A stretch of 64,000 bases of DNA. It comes from Corynebacterium sp. (lineage in GTDB: Bacteria; Actinomycetota; Actinomycetes; Mycobacteriales; Mycobacteriaceae). The stretch spans positions 1 through 64,000 of the forward strand of contig JAUMTW010000006.1 in the NCBI GenBank assembly GCA_030531005.1, written 5' to 3'. The translations under genes and the position numbers were made by a program. How positions within the stretch are numbered: position 1 is the stretch's first letter; each line of letters begins with the position of its first letter. Under the pieces are notes generated by a model. That model was not told the DNA's origin. It made no database searches and was given only the letters and a program-made list of their open reading frames with translations. Positions 1-8,496 of the stretch are shown piece by piece.

Positions 1-19
1 GTGCGGCCAGGAGAGTGCG

Positions 20-53
20 GTTGTGTGTGGGGGGGTATATCACCACACACAAC
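20..53 (+). repeat. Inverted repeat / hairpin in front of the first crcB gene
   Basis: An 11-base arm at 20-30 (GTTGTGTGTGG) is perfectly complementary to 43-53, with a 12-base loop, ending 18 bases before the crcB start. There is no U-run, so it is not a convincing intrinsic terminator. I could not recognise the conserved core of the crcB-motif fluoride riboswitch. It may be an mRNA structure or an operator for the crcB pair. Confidence 0.5.
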
Positions 54-71
54 ACAACGTATGATTGTTGA

Positions 72-428
72 GTGAGAGAAATCTATCCTCCAAGCATTAT
101 CGTCGGCGTGGGCGCCGCTTTCGGCGCAGCACTGCGCTTTTTACTTGGATTACAATTCGATGCTTTTACAACCATGTTTTTCACCAATGCTCTTGGTTGT
201 CTAGCTATGGGTTATTGGCGGCCAGCATTATTCTGGGGCACTGGCTTTCTTGGCGGCTTCACCAGTTTTAGTAGTTTTATTATCGTCGTTGGTCTACTAA
301 GTCAACCACTATGGCTCATTGTCTGCGCGGTACTGATCTTAGGGCCAATTTTTATAGCCTGTTATGCCTTTGGGGAGTGGGTACGCCAACACTATTTTCC
401 TGACGCTCGGTGGGAGTCAGCAGCGTGA
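72..428 (+). CDS. crcB: Fluoride ion channel subunit, CrcB/Fluc family (first copy)
   Basis: This 118-residue protein with four hydrophobic segments fits the CrcB/Fluc family, which exports toxic fluoride as a dual-topology dimer in the cytoplasmic membrane. Visible family marks are the early G-x-x-x-A-x-x-R element, an F-x-N-x-x-G element near residue 38, and the Gly/Phe/Ser-rich stretch GFLGGFTSFSSF around residues 58-69 that lines the pore. It starts with GTG at 72. It runs directly into a second crcB-like gene, as is common when two subunits of opposite topology form a heterodimer. Family assignment is firm; the pairing function is inferred. Confidence 0.85.
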   Translation: MREIYPPSIIVGVGAAFGAALRFLLGLQFDAFTTMFFTNALGCLAMGYWRPALFWGTGFLGGFTSFSSFIIVVGLLSQPLWLIVCAVLILGPIFIACYAFGEWVRQHYFPDARWESAA

Positions 429-760
429 ATCTACTTGCAGTTTTTCTCGGAGCGTTTGTTGGCGGGTCGTTGCGTCAAATGGTCCAGAGTCGTGTTCGGG
501 TCTCCCTCGCTCTTTGGATTGTGAATGTAGCTGCTTCCGTCCTCTTTTTGGTTTCTCTTCTCGCACATATTAATGGTTTCTTGGGCGCGATGAGTTATCT
601 TTTTATCACCGCTGGGTTCTGTGGTGCGTTATCGACTTGGTCGAGTTGTGCCCGGTACTGCTACGTATTGTGGCAGGCCAAAAAATTGTGGCAGCTTCTG
701 CTTTATTATCTGCTCCTTACGCTGCCCGTATTGGCAGTCGTGCTAGTGGTACGTCCTTAG
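425..760 (+). CDS. crcB: Fluoride ion channel subunit, CrcB/Fluc family (second copy)
   Basis: This is a 111-residue membrane protein, the likely partner of the preceding CrcB. It keeps G-x-x-x-x-S-x-R near the N-terminus, the W-I-V-N segment in the second helix and GFCGALSTWSS in place of the GG-F-T-T-F-S element. I chose the GTG at 425, overlapping the previous stop by four bases, because GGTGGGAG lies about nine bases upstream. An in-frame GTG at 410 is possible. The pore motif is more divergent here (AL-ST-W-SS) than in the first copy, which is typical of the weaker half of paired Fluc subunits. Confidence 0.8.
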   Translation: MNLLAVFLGAFVGGSLRQMVQSRVRVSLALWIVNVAASVLFLVSLLAHINGFLGAMSYLFITAGFCGALSTWSSCARYCYVLWQAKKLWQLLLYYLLLTLPVLAVVLVVRP

Positions 761-919
761 TTAGTTCGTAGCCTCATACCAGTACTAATTCGTTCTTAGC
801 CGCAACGGTTTGCAGTTATCTTGGTTTTTCATATTGAAAAGGGCAACTTAGCTTGCTACGAGCTCTGCTTTGGATACACAGGATTTTGGTTACTTTTATT
901 GGTGACTAACGATATGTTT

Positions 920-2060
920 AGGCCCAATTGGAGAACGACAGTTTTTCGTACTATTTATACTCTTTCATCTGGTTTCGGCTTTTGTTGGCACCTGGTGTGC
1001 TGTCCTTCGTGAAGTCGCAATGGTTCTATTTTTAGTTCCATCTCGATGGATGTGGGAAAACATCAGCAACTGATGCGTTTAGGCTGCTTCGAACAATAAC
1101 GGGTCACATCGGCTTTCGTACAAATGACAATGATGCCATACGTAATCACAGCATGCTTATAAAGGCGAGTGTCTAAAAGATAAACTCAAAGAGCGTGATT
1201 GGCATGATGCTTGGCAGTGAATTGGATGTGTTTTAATTTACCTCCGGGATCGCCTGTGTACTGCTATCATCTTGGCGTCCGTTTCCGGGCTGTTTCAGTT
1301 CATACGCCCACTATGTCTACTCACTAACGATAAGCTCTCATAGGCATGGAAGCTCGCGCTCTTTTTCATACTCGCTCCATTGAAGAAGCAGCACAATGGG
1401 GCGTTGGAGTCTGTGCATTGCAAACATCTCATAATCGAATGCCCAGTGTGTTCGGCTGCGCCGTTTTCGTATGGTTTTCAAATGTGTATATAGCAAGTTT
1501 TGCCTGCTGCGGTGCATATCCTGGCTCTGTGGCTATGGGCGGCCCGAGTTCATTTTATGTCCTCACGGTTCCAGCAGTATTTGCCGGCACACCTCAAAAT
1601 CTGCACGAGAATTACAATCTATGCCGGGTAAATGAGCATTTGGTACCATCATCATCCTCGATCTTGTACGGGGACTCGATCGTTCCTGTTGGTGGGGGGG
1701 GGGAGGCGCTGCCACTATCAAAAATGCCTCAGGCCTTAGGACAATTCCATAGATACGCATATGATCTTTACAATCTTCCCAGTAGCCCGGAACAACAGGT
1801 CAAACATCACAAGGGTAACCGCGCATATCTGTACTGTTGCGCGCGGCCGCATAACCTGATGCGCAGGTCAAGGAACCCAAGAAATAGGCCGATTTCGCTG
1901 CTGCCTACCCGATACGAGTCCATACTGCGGGCTTGCCATAATCGCGGCGCGATTTCTTCGGGCAAGTATGCCAAGGGGATCAACTATTTCTGTTGGTGTA
2001 ACTGCAGTGTGGAATAAGCGTAGTTGTGTGGCTCTAGTATTTGCGGTTTTTTCGCTAAGG
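920..2060 (+). pseudogene. Possible relic of a nitrate/nitrite porter (NarK-like MFS) gene
   Basis: The 1.5 kb between crcB and the ABC exporter has no intact gene. Scattered plus-strand fragments in different frames resemble NarK-family segments in the right order. A piece near 935-985 contains R-x-x-Y-T. Bases 1287-1340 encode LFQFIRPLCLLTNDKLS, matching the family loop with R-x-L-G-G-x-L-x-D-R-L-G. Bases 1520-1585 encode GPSSFYVLTVPAVFA, matching the late nitrate signature followed by the conserved (V/I)PA(I/V)F. Bases 1995-2050 encode a final hydrophobic helix. The frames change between pieces and stops interrupt them. The long open frame at 1346-2017 is part of this decay and crosses a run of G. 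Another MFS family is possible. Confidence 0.42.
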
Positions 2061-2306
2061 TGTGCTCTAAAGCTGAGTGTTGACATTGATCCTTCTGGTC
2101 CGTCATTCTTTCAAGTTTCACTAGGAATGACTGGTGGCAAAGACTCAATTGTTGTCATCCTTTCATTTTCCACCGCAACTAAGTAATTTCGCTGGTAAAC
2201 GTTTCTTCTGTGACTTCGTTTTTTGTAGAAAAGAATCCTCATGATTTGCTGTTTGACCGTGTATCCTAGAAAAAGTTAGGTCAACCAACGGTCTGAAGGG
2301 AACGTA

Positions 2307-3659
2307 ATGCAGCCACCGTATCCAGGCTCCCAATACTCGCCATCCCAGCCCACGTATTCGCAGCAAGCTGAGAACGTTCGAGGCGCGAGCGGGGCCAACA
2401 ACGGCGGGAATCAGCCTGCTGATACCCAATATCCAAACGGTGTTCAAGGATCGGCCGGGTATCAATTCCCTTATCCAACGGATGTCCCAGGCGAACGTAC
2501 TGCTCCCTTTGCACCTCCTGTGGGATATGGGCAAGGCTTTACTCAGCAACCACCTGCAATGCCAGATGCACAGCCGCAAGGCTTGCAACCGCACCAGCAA
2601 CCTGAGGGCCACAACCCATTTGGTGCGCAACAAACGCAAAATGCCCCCCGTTTTCCACAATGGCCTGGTAGTGCCCCGCAGTCAAGTGGGAGCCCAGCCA
2701 CGAATTATGCAGGCAGTGGGCAACCTAGTTCACCAGCTGCAGAGCCCTCCTTTGGGCCACCAAGCAGGGTTCAGCCAGGTGCTAGCGAGTTTGCAGGCCC
2801 CGGTATGCCTGATTTTGGGGTGGCTGGCAACTCGACAGCACCAAATGAAGCTCCTGGCGTAGCCGGATACCAGGCTGCAGCCTCCTACCCAGGCGGTGGT
2901 TTTCCGGGCGCAGCTCAAGTTTTCCCTTCCGCTGTCGCCGCCCGTGCTGAGCATCTTTCCAAGATCTATGGGGAAGGTGATGCGCAGGTTGTCGCCTTAC
3001 GCGGTATCAATCTGTCTTTGAACCAACGTGAGTTCACTGCCATTATGGGCCCATCCGGTTCGGGTAAGTCCACACTCATGCACTGCATGGCGGGTTTGGA
3101 TCGCGCCAGCGAAGGTAATGCCTATTTAGGCGATGTAAACCTCACCGGGCTTACGGATAAGCAGATCACAGCATTGCGTCGCGATCGTTTGGGCTTCATC
3201 TTCCAGTCCTTCAACTTAGTGCCAACGCTCACCGCGCGAGAGAATATCACCTTGCCGAGTGATGTGGCTGGTAAGCAGGTGGAGGAAGCCTGGTTCAATG
3301 AGGTTGTTCGCCGCCTTGGCATCGCCGACCGTCTTGAGCACCGCCCCGCCGAACTTTCAGGCGGGCAGCAGCAGCGCGTAGCTTGCGCCCGCGCTTTGGT
3401 ATCGCGTCCTGAGATCATCTTTGGCGATGAGCCCACCGGCAACCTGGACTCGAATAGTTCACGGGAGGTACTACAAATTCTGCGCAGCGCGGTCAATGAA
3501 TTCCAGCAGACTGTTGTCATCGTTACCCACGACCCCAAGGCAGCCTCGTATGCAGACCGTGTAATCTTCCTTGCCGACGGCCATATCATTGCTGAATTAC
3601 GTGATCCTACCAGCGAGGCAGTGCTGGAAATGATGGCAGAAATTGAGAAAAGGGTATAG
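2307..3659 (+). CDS. ABC transporter ATP-binding protein (MacB/LolD type) with long Pro/Gln-rich N-terminus
   Basis: The ATPase domain occupies about residues 210-450: Walker A GPSGSGKST, signature LSGGQQQR, Walker B IIFGDEPTGNLD and the switch histidine in IVTHD. This is the LolD/MacB/FtsE-like class that pairs with FtsX-fold permeases. The first ~205 residues are unusual: a low-complexity Pro/Gln/Gly/Tyr/Ala-rich region with no charged core, predicted to be disordered. The ATG at 2307 follows GAAGGGAA. The gene abuts its permease partner (stop at 3657-3659, next start at 3660), so the two are co-translated. The substrate is unknown. The disordered head is not normal for the family and could be a docking tail. 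Confidence 0.9.
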   Translation: MQPPYPGSQYSPSQPTYSQQAENVRGASGANNGGNQPADTQYPNGVQGSAGYQFPYPTDVPGERTAPFAPPVGYGQGFTQQPPAMPDAQPQGLQPHQQPEGHNPFGAQQTQNAPRFPQWPGSAPQSSGSPATNYAGSGQPSSPAAEPSFGPPSRVQPGASEFAGPGMPDFGVAGNSTAPNEAPGVAGYQAAASYPGGGFPGAAQVFPSAVAARAEHLSKIYGEGDAQVVALRGINLSLNQREFTAIMGPSGSGKSTLMHCMAGLDRASEGNAYLGDVNLTGLTDKQITALRRDRLGFIFQSFNLVPTLTARENITLPSDVAGKQVEEAWFNEVVRRLGIADRLEHRPAELSGGQQQRVACARALVSRPEIIFGDEPTGNLDSNSSREVLQILRSAVNEFQQTVVIVTHDPKAASYADRVIFLADGHIIAELRDPTSEAVLEMMAEIEKRV

Positions 3660-6600
3660 ATGCGTACACCAGTTTCTTCCCAAGGCGGTTATGATGCCGC
3701 CCCGGGGCAGCCAATGCCCGCTGCACCCACTGCAACTCCAGAGATCAGTACCAATGATGATCATCGCGTGATGCGCAGTATTAGCTGGCGCTCACTGAAA
3801 GCTAATAAACTTCGCCTGGGGTTGACTATCCTGGCAGTGATCTTGGGTACCTCGTTTGTGGCGGGCTCATTAATGTTTACCCGTTCGCTGAGTCAGACCT
3901 ACGATAATCTGCTCAACGCTACTATCGGTGAAGCAGATGCCGTAGTCACAGCAGGTGAGGAGTATATCACCCAGGATTCCTTGCAGAGCTTGCGCGAGCG
4001 CGATGATGTCGCCAGCGTTGCACTCGAGGATTCCACTTCTGTGGTGGTTGCTGATGGCAATCGGGAACGACTTCCCGGTAGCTCGGCCAGTGGCAACCTG
4101 CAGGCGTGGGTAGATGCGAAAGATTCTGATAATCCAGTACCCACGGCCGCTACACTCCTCGATGGCGCGGCTCCGCAGGGCGACGATCAAGTCGCTGTTG
4201 ATGCCGACACCTTTGATTCTGCGGATCTCGCTCTTGGCGACCCCCTGATTTTGGTTGATGATCAAGGTCAACGCGAGGTCACTATTGCCGGTGTCTACGA
4301 GGTTGATGATGCCAGCCAGTCGCTGGGCTTGCGCATGGATGAGCAGGCCTACATCGATAATTACACCGATGGTGAATTCTTAACCGTCTTAGTACAAGGC
4401 GTGGATAGCACGAGTACCTCGTTGGTCGCAGATCTTTCCGACGATTACCCCGGATTCGAGGTGAAATCCGGTAAAGATTATGCTGAAGACATTAGCACCG
4501 CAATTGCGGATGCCATGCGCTTTGTCAGCTACTTCCTTATCGCTTTTGGTCTGCTGGCACTTCTCGTCGGTGTGTTTATCATCGCGAATACTTTCTCTAT
4601 GATTGTGGCCCAGCGTATGAAGGAATTCGCACTGCTGCGCGCCTTGGGAGTATCGAAAAAGCAGCTCTCTCGCTCGGTGCTGCGCGAGGCTGCTATCATC
4701 GGGCTCATTGGCTCGCTACTTGGTGTTGTTGTTGGCGTGGGCTTAGTTCAACTCATCTTTAGGATCATGAATGCTCGCGGCATGAACCTGCCATCCGGTG
4801 GCTTCGGCCTTTCCCTTGGCTCGGTAGTAGTGCCGGTCATCCTCGGCGTGATTGTGACCATGATCAGTGCCTACACCCCTGCCCAACGCGCAGCTAAGGT
4901 GCATCCGGTTGAGGCGATGCGTTCTGGTGAGGCAAATACCAAGTCGTCGCTCAAAGGCCGCACCATTGTCGGTTCAAGCCTGAGCGCTCTAGCTATTCTG
5001 CTGTGTTTGCTCGGGGCTTTGCTTACCTCGGCGAGCACTGAGCAACGCACCAGCTTTGTAGGCTTGGGCACGTTGCTGTTGTTCTTGGGTATTTTCTTGG
5101 CTGCGCCGGCATTATCTATTCCACTGGTTGGTGGTATTGGAAAAATTGTTGGCAAGCCTTTCGGGGCGGTTGGAAACTTAGCTGCAACGAATTCACACCG
5201 TAATCCGCGTCGCACAGCAACGACAGCGTTTGCTTTGACGATTGGCATTGCCTTGGTCACTTCTATCGGCATGCTCTCGGCAAGTATGAAAAACAGCGTT
5301 GAGGCCGCGATCGAAGATGAAGTGAAGGCAGATTTTGTGATCGCTCCGCCGATGAATAGCAGTCTTTCCATCCCGCTGAATTTGCTCAGTGATGTCGCCG
5401 AAGTCGATGGGGTGGGAGCATCAGTGAGCTTCGGTAGGCCTGGGGTGCTCATCGGTACTGATGCCGCCCAAGCTCAGCAAAATAACTTCCGTTACCCCAT
5501 CTCGACCATGGATGGTAATCCAACTGATGTCTTTAATATTGAAGATGTCGAAGGAGATTTTTCCCTCAGTGAACCTGGTCAGTTGCTGGTGAGCCAAGAT
5601 GTCCTCAATGATTTCTCTTTGCACATTGGCGATACTCTGACCATGTTTGGTTATGACGGCAGCGAACTGCGTGAAGTCGAAATCGTTGGTTCTTTTGGCT
5701 CGACCCAGTTGCTAACGCCAATGGTGATTTCGCGTGCGACATTTACCACTGGTATAGGTGAGGGCCAAACAACTGAGGAACCTGCAGAGGAAACCCCCGA
5801 AGAAGCCCCCGAGGAAGCAGAAGAACAAGATCCCGAAGCTACTGAGGGAGAAGAAGTAGCTGAATCTGATGATGATTCAGCGGAAGAAAATACTTCCAAT
5901 GACGCCTCCACGCAGACCGGTTCGAGTTCCCAGGATGATCCAGATGCCAACGTGGATGAAACCGTTGTGGTCTTTGAAGATGATCCTCAAACGGAAGAGC
6001 AACAGCCGCAAAGCCTCGATTACGATGTTTCGCATATGGATATTGAGCCTGCCAGCTACAATATCCGCCTGACTCAAGATTCTGAGCCGCTAGAGGAAGA
6101 CGATGAGCCAACTGAAGTTGTGCTCGTCAATGCCAGCATTAGCACCTATGCCGTCTATGTCACCAATGATGGCAGCATCAGCGATACCCAGCTGCGCAGC
6201 TCTTTGGAGGATGCGGTCCGCGACTACATTGTGGTTGATGTCTATTCTTCGGATGAATATGCGGGTATCGCTACTGCGCTCATTGATCGGATGATGAATA
6301 TCCTCTACGGGCTGCTGGCCTTAAGTGTCTTGATCGCAGCTCTCGGCATCATCAATACTTTGGCACTGAATGTGATTGAACGGCGCCAAGAAATTGGCAT
6401 GCTGCGCGCTATCGGTACGCAACAGGGCCAGATTCGCCGCATGATCTTCCTAGAATCCACTCAGATTGCACTGTATGGCGCCTTCGTTGGTGTTGCCGCC
6501 GGCCTGCTTATTGGCTGGTCGTTCCTGCGTTCCTTGGACGAGTCCGGCATGCAAGATGTTGTGGTGAGCTGGAGTAGTATTGGCGTACTGTTTGTTGGCG

Positions 6601-6683
6601 CGGCACTCATTGGTGTTCTAGCAGCGGTGCTGCCGTCACAGCGGGCTGCGAAGACCCCACCTTTGGAGGCAATTAGCTCCTAA
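3660..6683 (+). CDS. FtsX/MacB-type ABC permease with acidic insert
   Basis: This is a 1007-residue duplicated FtsX-fold permease. A hydrophobic helix near residues 52-72 is followed by an extracellular domain. A three-helix FtsX module lies around residues 285-420 (with R-M-K-E-F-A-L-L-R-A-L-G). Two further helices follow, then a second extracellular domain and a C-terminal FtsX module (with RRQEIGMLRAIGT) around 885-1000. Such proteins use ATP mechanically to move or extract envelope lipids, lipoproteins or peptides. Residues about 697-800 form an Asp/Glu/Pro-rich insert in the second extracellular domain. This is not a family feature and may bind cations or basic ligands. The gene is translationally coupled to the ATPase upstream. 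The substrate cannot be deduced. Confidence 0.9.
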   Translation: MRTPVSSQGGYDAAPGQPMPAAPTATPEISTNDDHRVMRSISWRSLKANKLRLGLTILAVILGTSFVAGSLMFTRSLSQTYDNLLNATIGEADAVVTAGEEYITQDSLQSLRERDDVASVALEDSTSVVVADGNRERLPGSSASGNLQAWVDAKDSDNPVPTAATLLDGAAPQGDDQVAVDADTFDSADLALGDPLILVDDQGQREVTIAGVYEVDDASQSLGLRMDEQAYIDNYTDGEFLTVLVQGVDSTSTSLVADLSDDYPGFEVKSGKDYAEDISTAIADAMRFVSYFLIAFGLLALLVGVFIIANTFSMIVAQRMKEFALLRALGVSKKQLSRSVLREAAIIGLIGSLLGVVVGVGLVQLIFRIMNARGMNLPSGGFGLSLGSVVVPVILGVIVTMISAYTPAQRAAKVHPVEAMRSGEANTKSSLKGRTIVGSSLSALAILLCLLGALLTSASTEQRTSFVGLGTLLLFLGIFLAAPALSIPLVGGIGKIVGKPFGAVGNLAATNSHRNPRRTATTAFALTIGIALVTSIGMLSASMKNSVEAAIEDEVKADFVIAPPMNSSLSIPLNLLSDVAEVDGVGASVSFGRPGVLIGTDAAQAQQNNFRYPISTMDGNPTDVFNIEDVEGDFSLSEPGQLLVSQDVLNDFSLHIGDTLTMFGYDGSELREVEIVGSFGSTQLLTPMVISRATFTTGIGEGQTTEEPAEETPEEAPEEAEEQDPEATEGEEVAESDDDSAEENTSNDASTQTGSSSQDDPDANVDETVVVFEDDPQTEEQQPQSLDYDVSHMDIEPASYNIRLTQDSEPLEEDDEPTEVVLVNASISTYAVYVTNDGSISDTQLRSSLEDAVRDYIVVDVYSSDEYAGIATALIDRMMNILYGLLALSVLIAALGIINTLALNVIERRQEIGMLRAIGTQQGQIRRMIFLESTQIALYGAFVGVAAGLLIGWSFLRSLDESGMQDVVVSWSSIGVLFVGAALIGVLAAVLPSQRAAKTPPLEAISS

Positions 6684-6742
6684 AGTATTTGTACAGCGCT
6701 AGAATGGGGCCATAGTTGTTTCTTAGTTGGAAGGATCCCCCT

Positions 6743-8386
6743 ATGGCCCAAGAACGCGCTGGTCAACTCGCGCAACCGCGTGACCTCATTGATATCGCTT
6801 CTTTGGTGAGCGCCTACTACACACTTCGTCCGGATGCCGAAAACCCTGATCAGAAGGTCGCCTTCGGCACCTCCGGGCATAGGGGGTCTGCCTTCGATCG
6901 GGCCTTCAACGAAAACCACATTCTGGCCATTACCCAGGCAATTGTGGAATATCGCAAAGCTCAAGGTATCAATGGACCTATTTTTATCGGCCGGGATACC
7001 CATGCTCTCAGCGAGCCAGCGATGCTCTCGGCCTTGGAGGTGTTGCTCGCCAATGATGTAACAGTATTGGTCGATGACCGTGGCCGTTATACCCCAACCC
7101 CTGCCGTATCCCACGCCATTTTGCAGGCGAATCGCGGTAAGGATGCCAAGGATCCAAAGCGCGCCGATGGCATTGTAATCACCCCTTCGCACAATCCTCC
7201 GCGTGATGGTGGCTTCAAATACAATCCACCAAATGGTGGCCCCGCAGATACTGATGCCACTGATTGGATCGCCAAGCGGGCAAATGAATTGCTTGCAGCG
7301 AACCTGCAAGGTGTGGCGCGCGTTAGTGTGAGTGGTGTACTCGATGAGCGCTGCCAGCGTTATAACTACCTAGACTCCTACATTGGCGATCTTGACAATG
7401 TCATCGATATCGCAGCAATTCGTGACGCCGGTATTCGTATCGGAGCAGACCCCATGGGGGGAGCTTCGGTAGATTATTGGGGCGCTATTGGTGATGCCCA
7501 TGGGCTTAATATCGAGGTCGTTAACCCTCATGTGGATGCCACTTGGAGGTTTATGACCTTGGACACGGATGGCAAGATCCGCATGGACTGTTCCTCACCG
7601 GATTCCATGGCATCTCTGGTGCATAACCGTGATAAGTATGATCTCGCTACCGGTAATGATGCCGATGCTGATCGGCACGGCATTGTTACCCCGGATGCTG
7701 GCCTGCTGAACCCCAACCACTATCTCACCGTGGCGATCGATTACTTGTACTCGCATCGTCCTGGCTGGCCTGGTGGCATTGCAGTAGGGAAGACGTTGGT
7801 GTCTTCTTCCATGATCGACCGGGTAGTTGCGGAACTTGGTCGGGAGCTGTGGGAAGTGCCTGTGGGCTTCAAATGGTTCGTGCCTGGGTTGATCAACGGC
7901 ACCATCGGCTTTGGCGGTGAAGAATCGGCTGGCGCGTCCTTCTTGCGCAAAGATGGCACAGCTTGGTCCACTGATAAGGATGGATTGATCCTCGATCTAC
8001 TCGCCGCGGAGATGCTGGCTGTTACCGGTACGACCCCATCACAGCGTTACGCGCACTTTGCGGATAAGTATGGTGCTCCGGTGTATGCCCGTACCGATGC
8101 CCCAGCAAATCGCGAGCAGAAAGCTATTTTAAAGTCGCTTTCTCCAAATCAGGTGCAGGCCGATACCTTGGCTGGTGAATCGATCACTGCGAAGCTCACG
8201 AGTGCACCGGGCAATGGGGCCGCAATCGGTGGTTTGAAGGTCACCACGGAGAATGCCTGGTTCGCAGCGCGTCCTTCGGGGACCGAAGATAAGTATAAGA
8301 TCTATGCGGAATCTTTCAAGGGCTCAGAGCACCTGCGTGAGGTACAAGCTGCAGCCCAAGAATTAGTGAGCGAAGCACTGCAATAG
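6743..8386 (+). CDS. pgm: Phosphoglucomutase (alpha-D-glucose-phosphate specific)
   Basis: It interconverts glucose 1-phosphate and glucose 6-phosphate in the cytoplasm, linking glycolysis to glycogen, trehalose and cell-wall sugar nucleotides. The 547-residue length suits the Pgm subfamily. The phospho-accepting serine is S149 in TPSHNPP, the metal loop is NDADADRHG, the sugar loop is GGEESAGAS, and the phosphate-binding element near the C-terminus is RPSGTED. I chose the ATG at 6743, preceded by GGAAGGA seven bases upstream. A longer in-frame start at 6716 lacks a ribosome site. A strong terminator follows. Confidence 0.95.
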   Translation: MAQERAGQLAQPRDLIDIASLVSAYYTLRPDAENPDQKVAFGTSGHRGSAFDRAFNENHILAITQAIVEYRKAQGINGPIFIGRDTHALSEPAMLSALEVLLANDVTVLVDDRGRYTPTPAVSHAILQANRGKDAKDPKRADGIVITPSHNPPRDGGFKYNPPNGGPADTDATDWIAKRANELLAANLQGVARVSVSGVLDERCQRYNYLDSYIGDLDNVIDIAAIRDAGIRIGADPMGGASVDYWGAIGDAHGLNIEVVNPHVDATWRFMTLDTDGKIRMDCSSPDSMASLVHNRDKYDLATGNDADADRHGIVTPDAGLLNPNHYLTVAIDYLYSHRPGWPGGIAVGKTLVSSSMIDRVVAELGRELWEVPVGFKWFVPGLINGTIGFGGEESAGASFLRKDGTAWSTDKDGLILDLLAAEMLAVTGTTPSQRYAHFADKYGAPVYARTDAPANREQKAILKSLSPNQVQADTLAGESITAKLTSAPGNGAAIGGLKVTTENAWFAARPSGTEDKYKIYAESFKGSEHLREVQAAAQELVSEALQ

Positions 8387-8413
8387 GGTAACCAGGCACA
8401 TAGCCTAATCATT

Positions 8414-8450
8414 AAGGGCTCGGAAAGTATTAAACTTTCCGAGCCCTTTT
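8414..8450. terminator. Bidirectional intrinsic terminator between pgm and ligase 1
   Basis: A perfect 15-bp stem (8414-8428 with 8434-8448) encloses a five-base loop, with T-runs on the right and A-runs on the left. It can end both pgm (plus) and the converging ligase gene (minus). Confidence 0.9.
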
Positions 8451-8496
8451 GGTCATGCCTTAAAGTATGGCAGTGGCCTTTAAAACACTAGTTGAG

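Noticed and set aside
1..71. Fluoride riboswitch before crcB
   Set aside because: The hairpin does not show the conserved crcB-motif core or pseudoknot that I know of.
1346..2017. Open frame of 223 codons as a real gene
   Set aside because: It has no ribosome site, crosses a G-run, shows no periodic coding character, and its recognisable pieces belong to a larger decayed transporter whose other parts lie in different frames.
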